A stretch of DNA of 64,000 bases from CAZAMI01 sp964627805 (GCA_964627805.1 CAZVLA010000030.1:104826-168825), one strand, 5' to 3'; counted from the stretch's first letter, positions 27,945 to 35,994 are shown. Numbers and translations: made by a program. Notes: generated by a model not told the origin, from the letters alone.

Positions 27945-29204
27945 ATGGTGTCTGAGTTCCTAAGTAACGTACTTAAGGAGTTAAGGAGAGGTATTGAATT
28001 AGGAGGATTTCCTGAGGAACTATATAGGATCTTAAGTAAGCCAGAGAGGGTGTTAATAGTTAAGATACCCGTTAGAATGGATGACGGTAGGTTAGAAGTC
28101 TTTGAGGGGTATAGGGTACAGCATAATAGTGCTTTAGGTCCTTACAAGGGTGGCATAAGATTCCACCCAGAAGTTACTTTAGAGGATGACATAGCCTTAG
28201 CTACCCTAATGACCCTAAAGAATTCCTTAGCAGGTATACCGTACGGTGGTGGTAAGGGAGCTGTTAGGGTAAATCCAAAGAAATTATCTAGGAATGAGCT
28301 GGAGCGCTTGTCTAGGGGTTACGCAAGAGCCATAGCACCGTTGATAGGTGATCACATAGACATACCAGCACCGGATGTAGGTACTAATCCTCAAGTAATG
28401 GCTTGGATGGTTGACGAATTCAGTAAGTTAAAGGGTTATAACGTACCGGGAGTATTCACAGCTAAACCTCCAGTACTATGGGGTAACCCAGTAAGGGAAT
28501 ATGCAACAGGGTTTGGATGCGCTGTAATGAGTAGGGAAGCAGCTAATAAGTACTTAGGAGGCTTCGAGGGTAAGAGAGTAGCTATTCAAGGTTTCGGTAA
28601 TACGGGTCAGTGGCATGCCTACTGGTCAGTTAAGTTTGGAGCTAAGGTAGTAGCTATAAGTGATACTAGCGGCACGGTCTATGACCCAGAGGGGATAGAT
28701 ATTGAATTAGCTATTAAGGTAAAGAGGGAGACAGGTAAGGTCATTAACTACCCAAGAGGTGAGAAAATACCTGATCCTAAAGCCGCATTATACGTTGATG
28801 CAGACATATTAGGTCCCGACGCATTAGAGAACCAAATAACTCTTGAAAACGTAGGTAAGGTTAAGGCTAAGATAATAGTTGAGGGAGCTAACGGACCTAC
28901 CACACCTGAAGCTGAGAAGGAGCTTTACAAGCGCGGTGCTATAGTGGTTCCTGACTTCCTAGCAAATGCTGGTGGGGTAATTATGAGTTACTTAGAGTGG
29001 GTTGAGAACCTACAGTGGTTCTTCTGGGATGAGGAGGAGACTAGAGAGAGGCTTGAGAAGATAATGGTCAGGAACTTCCTCAATGTCTACAAGAGATTTG
29101 AGGAATTAAGAACTAAGAAGGAAGGCTTAACTATGAGGGACGCAGCGTTAATAATATCGTTAGAGAGACTGTACAACGCGATGAGGTACAGAGGGTGGAT
29201 TTAA
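27945..29204 (+). CDS. gdhA: Glutamate dehydrogenase
   Basis: Hexameric GDH that interconverts glutamate and 2-oxoglutarate plus ammonia. The substrate site PYKGGIRFHPEVT, catalytic Lys region GIPYGGGKGAVR, PAPDVGTN, and the nucleotide-binding GFGNTGQWHAYW with following D (ISDTSG) are all intact, as is ANAGGVIMSYLEWVEN. The sequence resembles Pyrobaculum-type GDH strongly. ATG 27945 aligns with that group's N-terminus; GTG 27930 or 27933 would add up to 5 residues. The enzyme provides 2-oxoglutarate for the transaminations that feed IorAB. Confidence 0.95.
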   Translation: MVSEFLSNVLKELRRGIELGGFPEELYRILSKPERVLIVKIPVRMDDGRLEVFEGYRVQHNSALGPYKGGIRFHPEVTLEDDIALATLMTLKNSLAGIPYGGGKGAVRVNPKKLSRNELERLSRGYARAIAPLIGDHIDIPAPDVGTNPQVMAWMVDEFSKLKGYNVPGVFTAKPPVLWGNPVREYATGFGCAVMSREAANKYLGGFEGKRVAIQGFGNTGQWHAYWSVKFGAKVVAISDTSGTVYDPEGIDIELAIKVKRETGKVINYPRGEKIPDPKAALYVDADILGPDALENQITLENVGKVKAKIIVEGANGPTTPEAEKELYKRGAIVVPDFLANAGGVIMSYLEWVENLQWFFWDEEETRERLEKIMVRNFLNVYKRFEELRTKKEGLTMRDAALIISLERLYNAMRYRGWI

Positions 29205-29208
29205 ATAC

Positions 29209-29964
29209 CTACTCAACCTTAAGAATAACTTTTATATTCCTACCTATAACCCCTTTCTTAATAACATCTCTAATACGGCTTAAGTCACCCCTTCTCAGTA
29301 CAGATCTGAACCTCTGTAATTCAATTAAGTCATCCTCAGTGAAGGGACCGCACCTAACGATCTTTAATGTGCAATCAACTGAGGTAATAGCTATGCCTAC
29401 CCCACCATTAAATAATGTATTAATTAATGTCCTTATGTCGTGCGGGGATGGAATACATCCTCGGGGATGCGTATGTGCCGACGCTATTATACCAACATCA
29501 GGTAACCTAACCCTACCCTCCTCACCTTCAAAGAGGGCGGCTCTTCCGTTCTTTAGAGTAACTACTATGTATTCCCTACCCTCAATAGCTGTTCTTAAGG
29601 CATATGACCTAACATACGAGATCATGTAGTCAAAGCACTTAATTACGTAATTAAGTACGGCATCCTCACTAATGCACTTAGTAACTGATGTATTACAAGG
29701 GACTAATTCGTATTTAGGTATTAAGCCTAAGGACTTCATTTCATCAAGCTCGAAACCCTTACTAGGTGCTTCCTCGCAACTACTGAAGCAAAGTACTAAG
29801 TCTTCATGAATCACCTCATTCAGTTCTTTAGGCTCCATAACGCATACGTTACTACATCCATATTCAGCAATGAGAGATTCAATAGCGTTAGCTAGTAAAG
29901 TAAGAGCTGCTAACCTCCTGCTCCACTCACCACTAACTTCAAACCCTAGCTTCAACCCTATCAT
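29209..29964 (-). CDS. JAMM/MPN-like metalloprotease-type protein
   Basis: Protein of 251 residues I cannot assign to a named family. Residues around 160-175 read SAHTHPRGCIPSPHD, which fits the H-x-H-P-x6-S-x2-D zinc motif of JAMM (Mov34/MPN) isopeptidases, and hydrophobic strands before and after it (IIASAHTH, GVGIAITSVDC) fit that fold. A catalytic Glu upstream could be in the REYIVV or FEGEEG segments. Several Cys occur in the N-terminal half. It is convergent with gdhA (4 bases apart). A role in ubiquitin-like (SAMP) removal would be inference only. Confidence 0.6.
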   Translation of the reverse strand: MIGLKLGFEVSGEWSRRLAALTLLANAIESLIAEYGCSNVCVMEPKELNEVIHEDLVLCFSSCEEAPSKGFELDEMKSLGLIPKYELVPCNTSVTKCISEDAVLNYVIKCFDYMISYVRSYALRTAIEGREYIVVTLKNGRAALFEGEEGRVRLPDVGIIASAHTHPRGCIPSPHDIRTLINTLFNGGVGIAITSVDCTLKIVRCGPFTEDDLIELQRFRSVLRRGDLSRIRDVIKKGVIGRNIKVILKVE

Positions 29965-29994
29965 TAAGTATTGTTTAGGCTAAGGATAAAAGCT

Positions 29995-30055
29995 TAGATC
30001 AGACAGCCACCGCTTCTTCACGTATCCGAGTGGTCGGGATTTTCATCATCCTCTA
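29995..30055 (-). ncRNA. C/D box sRNA (2'-O-methylation guide)
   Basis: Read on the minus strand: terminal stem TAGA (30055-30052), C box ATGATGA (30049-30043), a 14-nt guide, D' CGGA (30028-30025), 3-nt spacer, C' GTGAAGA (30021-30015), a 12-nt guide AGCGGTGGCTGT, D box CTGA (30002-29999), then TCTA closing the stem. C and D are perfect, D' and C' have one mismatch each. The guides predict targets AGTGGTCGGGATTT and ACAGCCACCGCT; I could not place them in rRNA or tRNA from memory. It lies between the JAMM-like gene and the ABC-GNAT gene. Confidence 0.75.
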
Positions 30056-30088
30056 CTAACCTACTCCTTAAGGGTAAATTAGATTACG

Positions 30089-32023
30089 TCAACCCTTAAC
30101 CACGGTAACTCTACCGTAGCCTACGAACACTATCTTATCAGGACCTAAAGCACTTATTACTTCAGGTCTGTTAGTAGCTACTACTAACGTAATACCTGCC
30201 TCCCTAACTATCTTACCTAACCTCCTAGCAACCCTCCTAGCCGTAACGACGTCCAAGTGGGCTGTGAATTCATCAATAACTAATAAGTTAGGTCTCTCAG
30301 CTAGCAACGAAGCTAACTTAGCCCTCTCCTTCTGACCAGTTGATAACTCGGAGAATCTAGCTCTGTAGAATACGGCATCAGATAAACCAACTGAATTAAG
30401 TATCTCAACAGCTGTGGCCGCATCACCAACCTTACCACTTACGTGCTCAAGAAGTGATTCATTACCGAAGTTAGGCTCTAACTCACCCGGGAGTAAAGCA
30501 GCTACTCTTAAGTTACTCGGTACCCTAACCTCACCCTCATCGGGTCTGTACTTTGAATCACTCTTAGTGGCACCGATGATTAGCCTAAGTAGTGTTGTCT
30601 TACCAGCTCCTGAAGCCCCTAGAACAACAACTACTTCCTTAGGTCCTATCTCTAAGTTAGCCTCCCTAATGACGTACTTCTCCACGGTCCTCCTCTCAAC
30701 ACCGAAAGCTTTAAGGATCTCCTGAAGCTCCTTAGGTAGGTTCTCAACATCTAAGGTGCTTGAGTACCTCTTAGTCACGTTAATTAACTTAATAGGTCCT
30801 TCTAAGGGCTCAACCTTACCGTACCTACTAACGTATAACCTACCTCCATGCTCACGAGCTATGGGGTCCTTACTCAAGAACTCATTAATCCTCTCCCTAG
30901 CCTCGTCAGTTAATGGGTACATCAGTACGGGTCTTCCTGAGGCAGTATCCCACATGTACTTAAACCCTGCCCTCTCAAAGAACGGGTTGTACCTAGCCAT
31001 CTGAGCTATTACCTCAATGACGTGCTTCCTACGCTTCATCTCAGGTACTCTACGCTCACGAACCCAATCAATTATTGCCTTAACAGCTAATACTCCTAAA
31101 CCATCACCCCTATAGTCAGGGTGTATAACAACTCTAGCAATCCTCGCTGCGGCTGTGTTAGCCCTAGCTAGTGCCTCTCCACTAACCTCCTCACCAAGTA
31201 CTGCCCTAGCTAACTTCCTAGAGCCGTAGATCCTAAGCAACTCTCTATACCTACTAAGTAACTCAGACCTTCTTGAGTATGCCTCAGGCCAGTAAGTGGG
31301 GTGGAACCAGTCCTTGGGGAACCACTTCTCCCTAATTAACCTCTCTATGCTTCCGTCAGGTAACCTCCTGCTCATTAACGGTATTGGAGTATCTATTCGT
31401 GCGTAACCAACTACCTTAGGCTCGAACTCCTTTCTTTCAATTAACTCAAGTATTAAGAACCTAGATGAGGGTAGTGAGCCCCTTATCTCCTGAAGCTTCA
31501 TAGGTATTTTATGTGTTGGGCATTCAGGCTGTACATTAGATTCGGCATATCTACCGCATATCGGGCATCTCCAAATAGCTACCAACTCCTCCTTACTAGC
31601 GTAGTGGTACTGCTCAAGTTGTACTATCTCCATGAAGTCAGACTCCGTAGTTGCTTCACGCGCTAATATGTGGTATTCGTAAACAACCGAGGTGTTTAGA
31701 GGGTCGTACCTACTTAGCCTATACTTCCTACTCCAGGGAGGCCATACCCTAACGTATTCATTACCCCATAACCTATCTAACTCATACGTTTCTTGAGTAG
31801 CTATTAAGGCATCCTTAACTAATCTAGGCTCCTCATAGAACTTAACCCTGATTGTTTCCCCCTTCCTAAGCCACTGAGCTACAGTACCTGTCATTAGTAA
31901 AGTTACTTCCTTACCCTCAACACTAATCGTTACGGTACCGAACCATCTATAACCTATCCTAGGTACGTCAACCCTAATAACACGTCCTCTAAGGGGTACG
32001 TAGGGAGGAGGTGCTCCACGCAA
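30089..32023 (-). CDS. ABC ATPase fused to GNAT acetyltransferase (COG2401 type)
   Basis: 644-residue fusion without membrane segments, so not a transporter. The N-terminal 150 residues are of unknown fold. A Cys/His metal site follows (CPICGRYAES, then CPTHK, about 152-175). A GNAT-like acetyltransferase part (IARVVIHPDYRGDGLGVLAV, with the acetyl-CoA loop) is near residue 290. A C-terminal ABC ATPase holds Walker A GASGAGKTT (about 465), signature LSTGQKERAKL and Walker B LLVIDEF. Fusions of this kind occur in archaea; the substrate is not known to me. Confidence 0.85.
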   Translation of the reverse strand: MRGAPPPYVPLRGRVIRVDVPRIGYRWFGTVTISVEGKEVTLLMTGTVAQWLRKGETIRVKFYEEPRLVKDALIATQETYELDRLWGNEYVRVWPPWSRKYRLSRYDPLNTSVVYEYHILAREATTESDFMEIVQLEQYHYASKEELVAIWRCPICGRYAESNVQPECPTHKIPMKLQEIRGSLPSSRFLILELIERKEFEPKVVGYARIDTPIPLMSRRLPDGSIERLIREKWFPKDWFHPTYWPEAYSRRSELLSRYRELLRIYGSRKLARAVLGEEVSGEALARANTAAARIARVVIHPDYRGDGLGVLAVKAIIDWVRERRVPEMKRRKHVIEVIAQMARYNPFFERAGFKYMWDTASGRPVLMYPLTDEARERINEFLSKDPIAREHGGRLYVSRYGKVEPLEGPIKLINVTKRYSSTLDVENLPKELQEILKAFGVERRTVEKYVIREANLEIGPKEVVVVLGASGAGKTTLLRLIIGATKSDSKYRPDEGEVRVPSNLRVAALLPGELEPNFGNESLLEHVSGKVGDAATAVEILNSVGLSDAVFYRARFSELSTGQKERAKLASLLAERPNLLVIDEFTAHLDVVTARRVARRLGKIVREAGITLVVATNRPEVISALGPDKIVFVGYGRVTVVKG

Positions 32024-32064
32024 GTTTATGACCTATATCTATAAGGTAAAGCTAGCTTTTAGGT

Positions 32065-32454
32065 TTAGTACCTGAATATATCGGCATCTAAAGTAACGTA
32101 GGGATCGGTCTCAGAAGCTAGCTTAAGTAGCTTTTCAATGATCTTCCTACTTAAGTACTTAACTCTCCCTACTGAATGTATATTTCGGCTAGCGTTAATG
32201 ATTACATTTAATTCAGTTATGTCGGCGTATAGTTCGGGGTTAATTACTCCCTTATCTAATGCTGTAGCAGCTACATTGGTAAGGTCTAGTGACGTAGGTG
32301 GATTAACCTCCTTAAGTATCATTACCCCCTCAAGTAGGTTCCTAATTAGCTCAACTACTTTCTCTTTATTGAGCTCTGAAACATCATTTACTGACTTGAG
32401 TACACTTAATACTTTCCTAAACCTCCTTAAAGCATCAATATATGACTTAACCAC
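32065..32454 (-). CDS. Small helical protein of unknown function
   Basis: 129 residues, predicted almost fully alpha-helical from its composition, with the segment NVIINASRNIHSVGR near residue 85-100. RNxH there faintly recalls the R-x-H motifs of HEPN nucleases, but this is weak. It starts 11 bases after the stop of the hexuloisomerase gene and is therefore in its operon. No function is claimed. Confidence 0.6.
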   Translation of the reverse strand: MVKSYIDALRRFRKVLSVLKSVNDVSELNKEKVVELIRNLLEGVMILKEVNPPTSLDLTNVAATALDKGVINPELYADITELNVIINASRNIHSVGRVKYLSRKIIEKLLKLASETDPYVTLDADIFRY

Positions 32455-32465
32455 TACCTTAATCC

Positions 32466-33071
32466 CTACTCGATATTAGCGTGCCTCCTCCTCAAATCCT
32501 CTTCAGTCATCCCTAACCTACTCATTAACTCGGAGATTATCGAGTCTAGTGTAACCATGACTGTAATCTCAAATAACGTACCTAGCGGTGCTAGCGGTTC
32601 ATAGAGACCCATTAACTGTCTAACGTTGTAGTCATCCTCGTGACTTATCTTGGTCCTACCTGGTACCCTAACTACTAGGTCAGCTAACCTAGCTAGTGGT
32701 GAGTCCGGAAATGATGTGAAGGCTATTACTTTAGCACCTAATCCCTTAGCTACTTCAGCAGCAGTAACCACTAGTTTGGTTCTTCCTGAACCTGATATGG
32801 CTATAACTACATCGCCTTTGGTGAGGGCAGGTACTATCGTTTCACCTAGTACGTAAACGTTGAAGCCTATATGCATCAACCTCATAGCGAATGCCTTACC
32901 GACAAGTCCTGACCTGCCAGCACCTATTACTAGTACTTTCTTACCTTCTCTGTAAACCTTAACCATCGTATCAACAAACTTCTCTATATCGTAATCGCTA
33001 ATGTGCCTTAATGCGTGATTTATGAAGTTCACTATCGACAGGTACGCATCCCGAAATACCTCAGGCATCAC
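32466..33071 (-). CDS. hxlB: 6-phospho-3-hexuloisomerase
   Basis: SIS-domain isomerase of the ribulose monophosphate pathway, converting 3-hexulose-6-phosphate to fructose-6-phosphate. Run in reverse with hexulose-phosphate synthase it gives archaea their ribulose-5-phosphate. VLVIGAGRSGLVGKAFAMRL and VVIAISGSGRT are the sugar-phosphate loops, and PLGTLFEITV with a C-terminal helix completes the fold. The synthase partner is not adjacent. Two ATG codons (33071, 33068) follow GGAG, which is inside one arm of an inverted repeat. Confidence 0.92.
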   Translation of the reverse strand: MMPEVFRDAYLSIVNFINHALRHISDYDIEKFVDTMVKVYREGKKVLVIGAGRSGLVGKAFAMRLMHIGFNVYVLGETIVPALTKGDVVIAISGSGRTKLVVTAAEVAKGLGAKVIAFTSFPDSPLARLADLVVRVPGRTKISHEDDYNVRQLMGLYEPLAPLGTLFEITVMVTLDSIISELMSRLGMTEEDLRRRHANIE

Positions 33072-33075
33072 ACAC

Positions 33076-33100
33076 TCTCCAATGTTACTTGTGTTGGAGA
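33076..33100. promoter_or_regulatory. Inverted repeat covering the hxlB ribosome site
   Basis: TCTCCAA (33076-33082) and TTGGAGA (33094-33100) pair perfectly around 11 bases. On the minus strand the repeat lies between a TATA-like TTTCTTAAAT (33101-33110) and the start codon, and the GGAG ribosome site is in its downstream arm. It may be an operator or a leader hairpin. Confidence 0.5.
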
Positions 33101-33160
33101 TTTAAGAAATTCCCTCTACAATATCACTAATACTATTAAAATATAGGTAATTATGACGTA

Positions 33161-33586
33161 CTACAGTGGGAATAACGTCCTTCTACCTCTCTCCTCGCTA
33201 GTTCTAGCTTCCCTAAGTTCAATCATTGGTGGTAACTTACCCTCTCTAATCATTTTCTCAGCTAGATCCTTAACAGCTTGTGTATGCCTAACATCAAGCT
33301 CAAGCAACTCATTAAGTATTTTGTAAGTCGTTGACCAAACATCAAGTAACATCTCCTTAGTTACGTAATTAAGTATAAATGGATCGTTAAGCCATTGGTC
33401 AAAGGCCTTTAAAGTCTTTATCATGTGCTGGAAAGCCTGTCTGATAGCTAGTACTAAAGCTAATCTATCAGCCTTATCAACACCCGTATCAATCTCCTTA
33501 AACATTTCTAAAGCCTTCTTCTGCATATCTATCCAATCACTTAATGAGCTTAAAGACGCGATCAACCTACCTGATGTGGATGACAT
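33161..33586 (-). CDS. DUF2153-like archaeal protein
   Basis: Helical protein of about 141 residues with WIDMQKKALEMFKEID, DRLALVLAIRQAFQHM and FDQWLNDPFI. This pattern recalls the uncharacterized DUF2153/COG4879 family of Thermoproteota. The C-terminus (TSEERGRRTLFPL) is basic. No catalytic motif is visible. ATG 33586 is used; a GTG at 33595 is also in frame. A TATA-like TTTTTAAT at about 33625-33632 on the minus strand serves it, and the same AT patch may serve the sRNA on the other strand. Confidence 0.7.
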   Translation of the reverse strand: MSSTSGRLIASLSSLSDWIDMQKKALEMFKEIDTGVDKADRLALVLAIRQAFQHMIKTLKAFDQWLNDPFILNYVTKEMLLDVWSTTYKILNELLELDVRHTQAVKDLAEKMIREGKLPPMIELREARTSEERGRRTLFPL

Positions 33587-33658
33587 GGTCTCCACTCACA
33601 ATTACTAAGAGGACTAGCGGATTAAAAAGTCGTTAGGGAGTAATAGCTTGGTATAAAG

Positions 33659-33717
33659 CGACGATGATGTAGGAGGTGATCACTGATCACTGATGAGTTC
33701 CCCCAAAAACTGAGTCG
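33659..33717 (+). ncRNA. C/D box sRNA with a guide against the 16S rRNA 3' end
   Basis: Terminal stem CGAC (33659-33662) pairs with GTCG (33714-33717). Inside are C box ATGATGT (33664-33670), a 12-nt guide AGGAGGTGATCA (33671-33682), D' CTGA (33683-33686), a TCAC spacer, C' TGATGA (33691-33696), a 13-nt guide GTTCCCCCAAAAA, and D CTGA (33710-33713). All four boxes are canonical or nearly so. The first guide is complementary over 11 nt to GATCACCTCCT, the conserved anti-Shine-Dalgarno end of archaeal 16S rRNA. An AT-rich TATA-like patch lies about 30 bases upstream. Confidence 0.8.
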
Positions 33718-33907
33718 TGGGGCTACCATAGGTCTGAGTAGTAACTCCACGGTACATCTTAGGGAGTCCCTATGTAAGTTACTTAATGAGTTATCAAGGA
33801 ATAATAGATGTGTTGACTTAAGTGGTAATTACGAGTATGAGGAATTACTGAAGATAGTTAATAGGGAATTTAAACTCAATACTAAGAGGTCACTAGAAGG
33901 TAGTAAG

Positions 33908-34447
33908 GTGGTATGCCTGGATTCATTAGTACCTATAGCACTAAAGGCTATAGCGCTAGGCTCTGACCCACTTAAAGTATCGGCCTACCTTAGCTGGAGA
34001 GATTTTGAAGCACTGGTTCTAGGCTTCCTTAAGGAATACGGTATGGAAGTACTTAATAACTTAAGATTCGGTAAGAGAAGGCTCGAGGTTGATGTAGTGG
34101 GTATCGACGTAGTTAGCAGATACTCTTTAGTTATTGATTGTAAGCACTGGATGCCTGGATACAGAAAATTAGGTAAGTTGAGGCAAGCAGCTAAGGAACA
34201 TAGATTAAGGACTGAGGAGTTATCAAGGAACTGCATATACTTATCAGGGATGCTTAAGGGGATATTTAGTATTAGGTCATTCATACCCGTAATAGTTACC
34301 TTAACGGATAGCTATAGAGGTGTAGTTAATGGGGTAGTTATAGTACCTATTAGGTACTTAAATGACTTCATAAGGAACATTGAGTACTACGTTGACCTAC
34401 TCGGTAATGACGTTCTAGTACCTAACGAGTGCTTCATGATGAAGTAG
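33908..34447 (+). CDS. PD-(D/E)XK nuclease-like protein (5' end uncertain)
   Basis: The part from GTG 33908 is 179 residues. It contains a restriction-endonuclease-like core: DFEALVLGFLKEYG, then RRLEVDVVGID with the first Asp and LVIDCKHW as the (D/E)xK part. This resembles Mrr/RecB-like archaeal nucleases. The same frame is open back to 33680 with good codon usage (LRESLCKLLNEL and so on) but holds no ATG, GTG or TTG before 33908. The true start may be a CTG (33734 or 33683), the gene may be decayed, or 33908 may be right. Substrate unknown. Confidence 0.6.
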   Translation: MVCLDSLVPIALKAIALGSDPLKVSAYLSWRDFEALVLGFLKEYGMEVLNNLRFGKRRLEVDVVGIDVVSRYSLVIDCKHWMPGYRKLGKLRQAAKEHRLRTEELSRNCIYLSGMLKGIFSIRSFIPVIVTLTDSYRGVVNGVVIVPIRYLNDFIRNIEYYVDLLGNDVLVPNECFMMK

Positions 34448-34730
34448 TTGTTGAGGTATTCCTGATAGCTGAGGAAGTCGTTACGGAGCCCGTAACTGTA
34501 TTACTTGTAACGTTACTCTTACTCGCTGTGGTGCTTACCTTTGCTGATGTAGCCGTAGTTACTGAGGTGTTAATTGCTTGAGTAGGTGATGTAGCAGTGG
34601 CTGATGCGGTAGCTAATTCCCTTTTCTGAGCTTCTAGCCCGTAGAAGCCTAGGGCGAACGCTATGATGACTATCGCTATGAGTATTACGGCACCAGGGAA
34701 CGACACTGTATTCCTACGCTTCTTCGGCAT
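34434..34730 (-). CDS. Membrane-anchored Ser/Thr-rich small protein
   Basis: About 98 residues: a basic N-terminus (MPKKRRNT), one membrane helix (about residues 12-32, VILIAIVIIAFALGF), then a tail of about 60 residues made almost only of Thr, Ser, Ala and Val. The layout suggests an extracellular, possibly glycosylated stalk. It resembles the Thr-rich linker of the dipeptide-binding protein at 54279. TTTTTAAAT at about 34757-34765 on the minus strand is a TATA box. The 3' end overlaps the nuclease-like gene by 14 bases. Confidence 0.6.
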   Translation of the reverse strand: MPKKRRNTVSFPGAVILIAIVIIAFALGFYGLEAQKRELATASATATSPTQAINTSVTTATSAKVSTTASKSNVTSNTVTGSVTTSSAIRNTSTTTSS

Positions 34731-34829
34731 ATCCCTCAACCAGATTATGATTTAGTAAGCATTTAAAAATACTTATGGAGCTACTAACCTTAATTACCTC
34801 CTCTACATCACTACTTGTTGAGGATAGGA

Positions 34830-35993
34830 ATGGATGTAGCTACGCTATCACTACTGACCGTACTGTTAGTTGAGGTTACTTTCTTCTTTCTTACTCAAAT
34901 GAATAAAGAGTTAAGTAATTTCCTTAGTAAGAGGAACGTAAGTGTGTATCCTTTCATGATACTTATAGACTTAGGTAAGGTACCTAGGATTAAATCCGTA
35001 AGTAAGTCTAGGAAGGCACTTATGGTAATGACTGTAGTAGGTACGGTTAACTTCATAGTACTGCTTTACCTTTTCTATAAGGCATTAATACCTTCAATAG
35101 CTACCTTCTTCGGAGCTGTCGTGCATGGGGCTACGGCCCAAAGTCCGTTCGTACCTATAGTACCTGGAGTAACCGTAACCGTAACTCAATTCATATACAT
35201 ACTACTAGCCCTCTCAGTAGGTGTAGCGCTTCATGAATTCTTCCACGCCATAGCAGCGTACGCTGCTGGTTGGCGTGTTGAGGCTTGGGGTGTTGGCTTA
35301 CTTCTAATATTTCCGCTCGCTTACGTAAGGACTAATGAGGAGGATTTTAGGAAGTCAGGTATGAGTGCTAAGGCAGCAGTACTAACTGCTGGTGTCCTAG
35401 CTAATACTATACTCTTCCTAATAGCTATGGCTTCAATACCTGTCGTTATGTCCCACGTAAGCGTAGGCGTAGCTATACTCTCACTCGATACTAGAGACTT
35501 AACAGCTCCAGCCGTTAAGGCGGGGCTACCGACGCCATCCTTACTAGTGTCTATAAATGGAACTAAGATAAATAGCATAGCTACTCTCAGGTCGGTCCTA
35601 ATACCTAATAAGGATAGGTCAGTAACTTACGTAGTTATAATTAGGAAGGCGGAGATTAAGGGCGGGGTCGTAATACCTAAGTCGCCACCCACTAAGTACT
35701 TAGTACATAAACCAGCTGGTAGGTGGAGGTTAGGGATAATAGTTACTGAACTACCACTATACGGTACATCACCTCAAGTACTAGCACTCGCTAGGTTCCT
35801 CTACTGGTTCTACATAGTGAACATATCATTAGCCGTAATTAACGCAGCACCGCTATACATAACCGATGGTGGTAGATTAATTAGTGAGTTGCTTAGGAAG
35901 TACAACCTACCTTACCTAAACCACGTAATTCAGGGATTAACTGCGTTCTTCGTAATGATGTTCCTAATAGTCGGTCTCCTAACCCACATCTAA
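34830..35993 (+). CDS. Site-2 protease family (M50) membrane metalloprotease
   Basis: Intramembrane zinc protease of 387 residues. A first helix is at the N-terminus and a second near 75-95. The zinc motif HEFFH sits in GVALHEFFHAIAAYAAGW near residue 140. A PDZ-like stretch (AVKAGLPTPSLLVSINGTKI) is near 235-255, and the second active-site motif NAAPLYITDGGR is near 345, so the catalytic set is complete. Substrates are unknown. ATG 34830 is preferred over TTG 34815 because GAGGAT lies just before it. Confidence 0.9.
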   Translation: MDVATLSLLTVLLVEVTFFFLTQMNKELSNFLSKRNVSVYPFMILIDLGKVPRIKSVSKSRKALMVMTVVGTVNFIVLLYLFYKALIPSIATFFGAVVHGATAQSPFVPIVPGVTVTVTQFIYILLALSVGVALHEFFHAIAAYAAGWRVEAWGVGLLLIFPLAYVRTNEEDFRKSGMSAKAAVLTAGVLANTILFLIAMASIPVVMSHVSVGVAILSLDTRDLTAPAVKAGLPTPSLLVSINGTKINSIATLRSVLIPNKDRSVTYVVIIRKAEIKGGVVIPKSPPTKYLVHKPAGRWRLGIIVTELPLYGTSPQVLALARFLYWFYIVNISLAVINAAPLYITDGGRLISELLRKYNLPYLNHVIQGLTAFFVMMFLIVGLLTHI

Positions 35994-35994
35994 T

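Noticed and set aside
33693..33713. ATG behind GGAGGTGAT followed by a CCCCCAAAAA run, looking like a programmed frameshift into the nuclease frame
   Set aside because: The same bases form the boxes and guides of a complete C/D box sRNA with a terminal stem, which is the better explanation; the run is its second guide.
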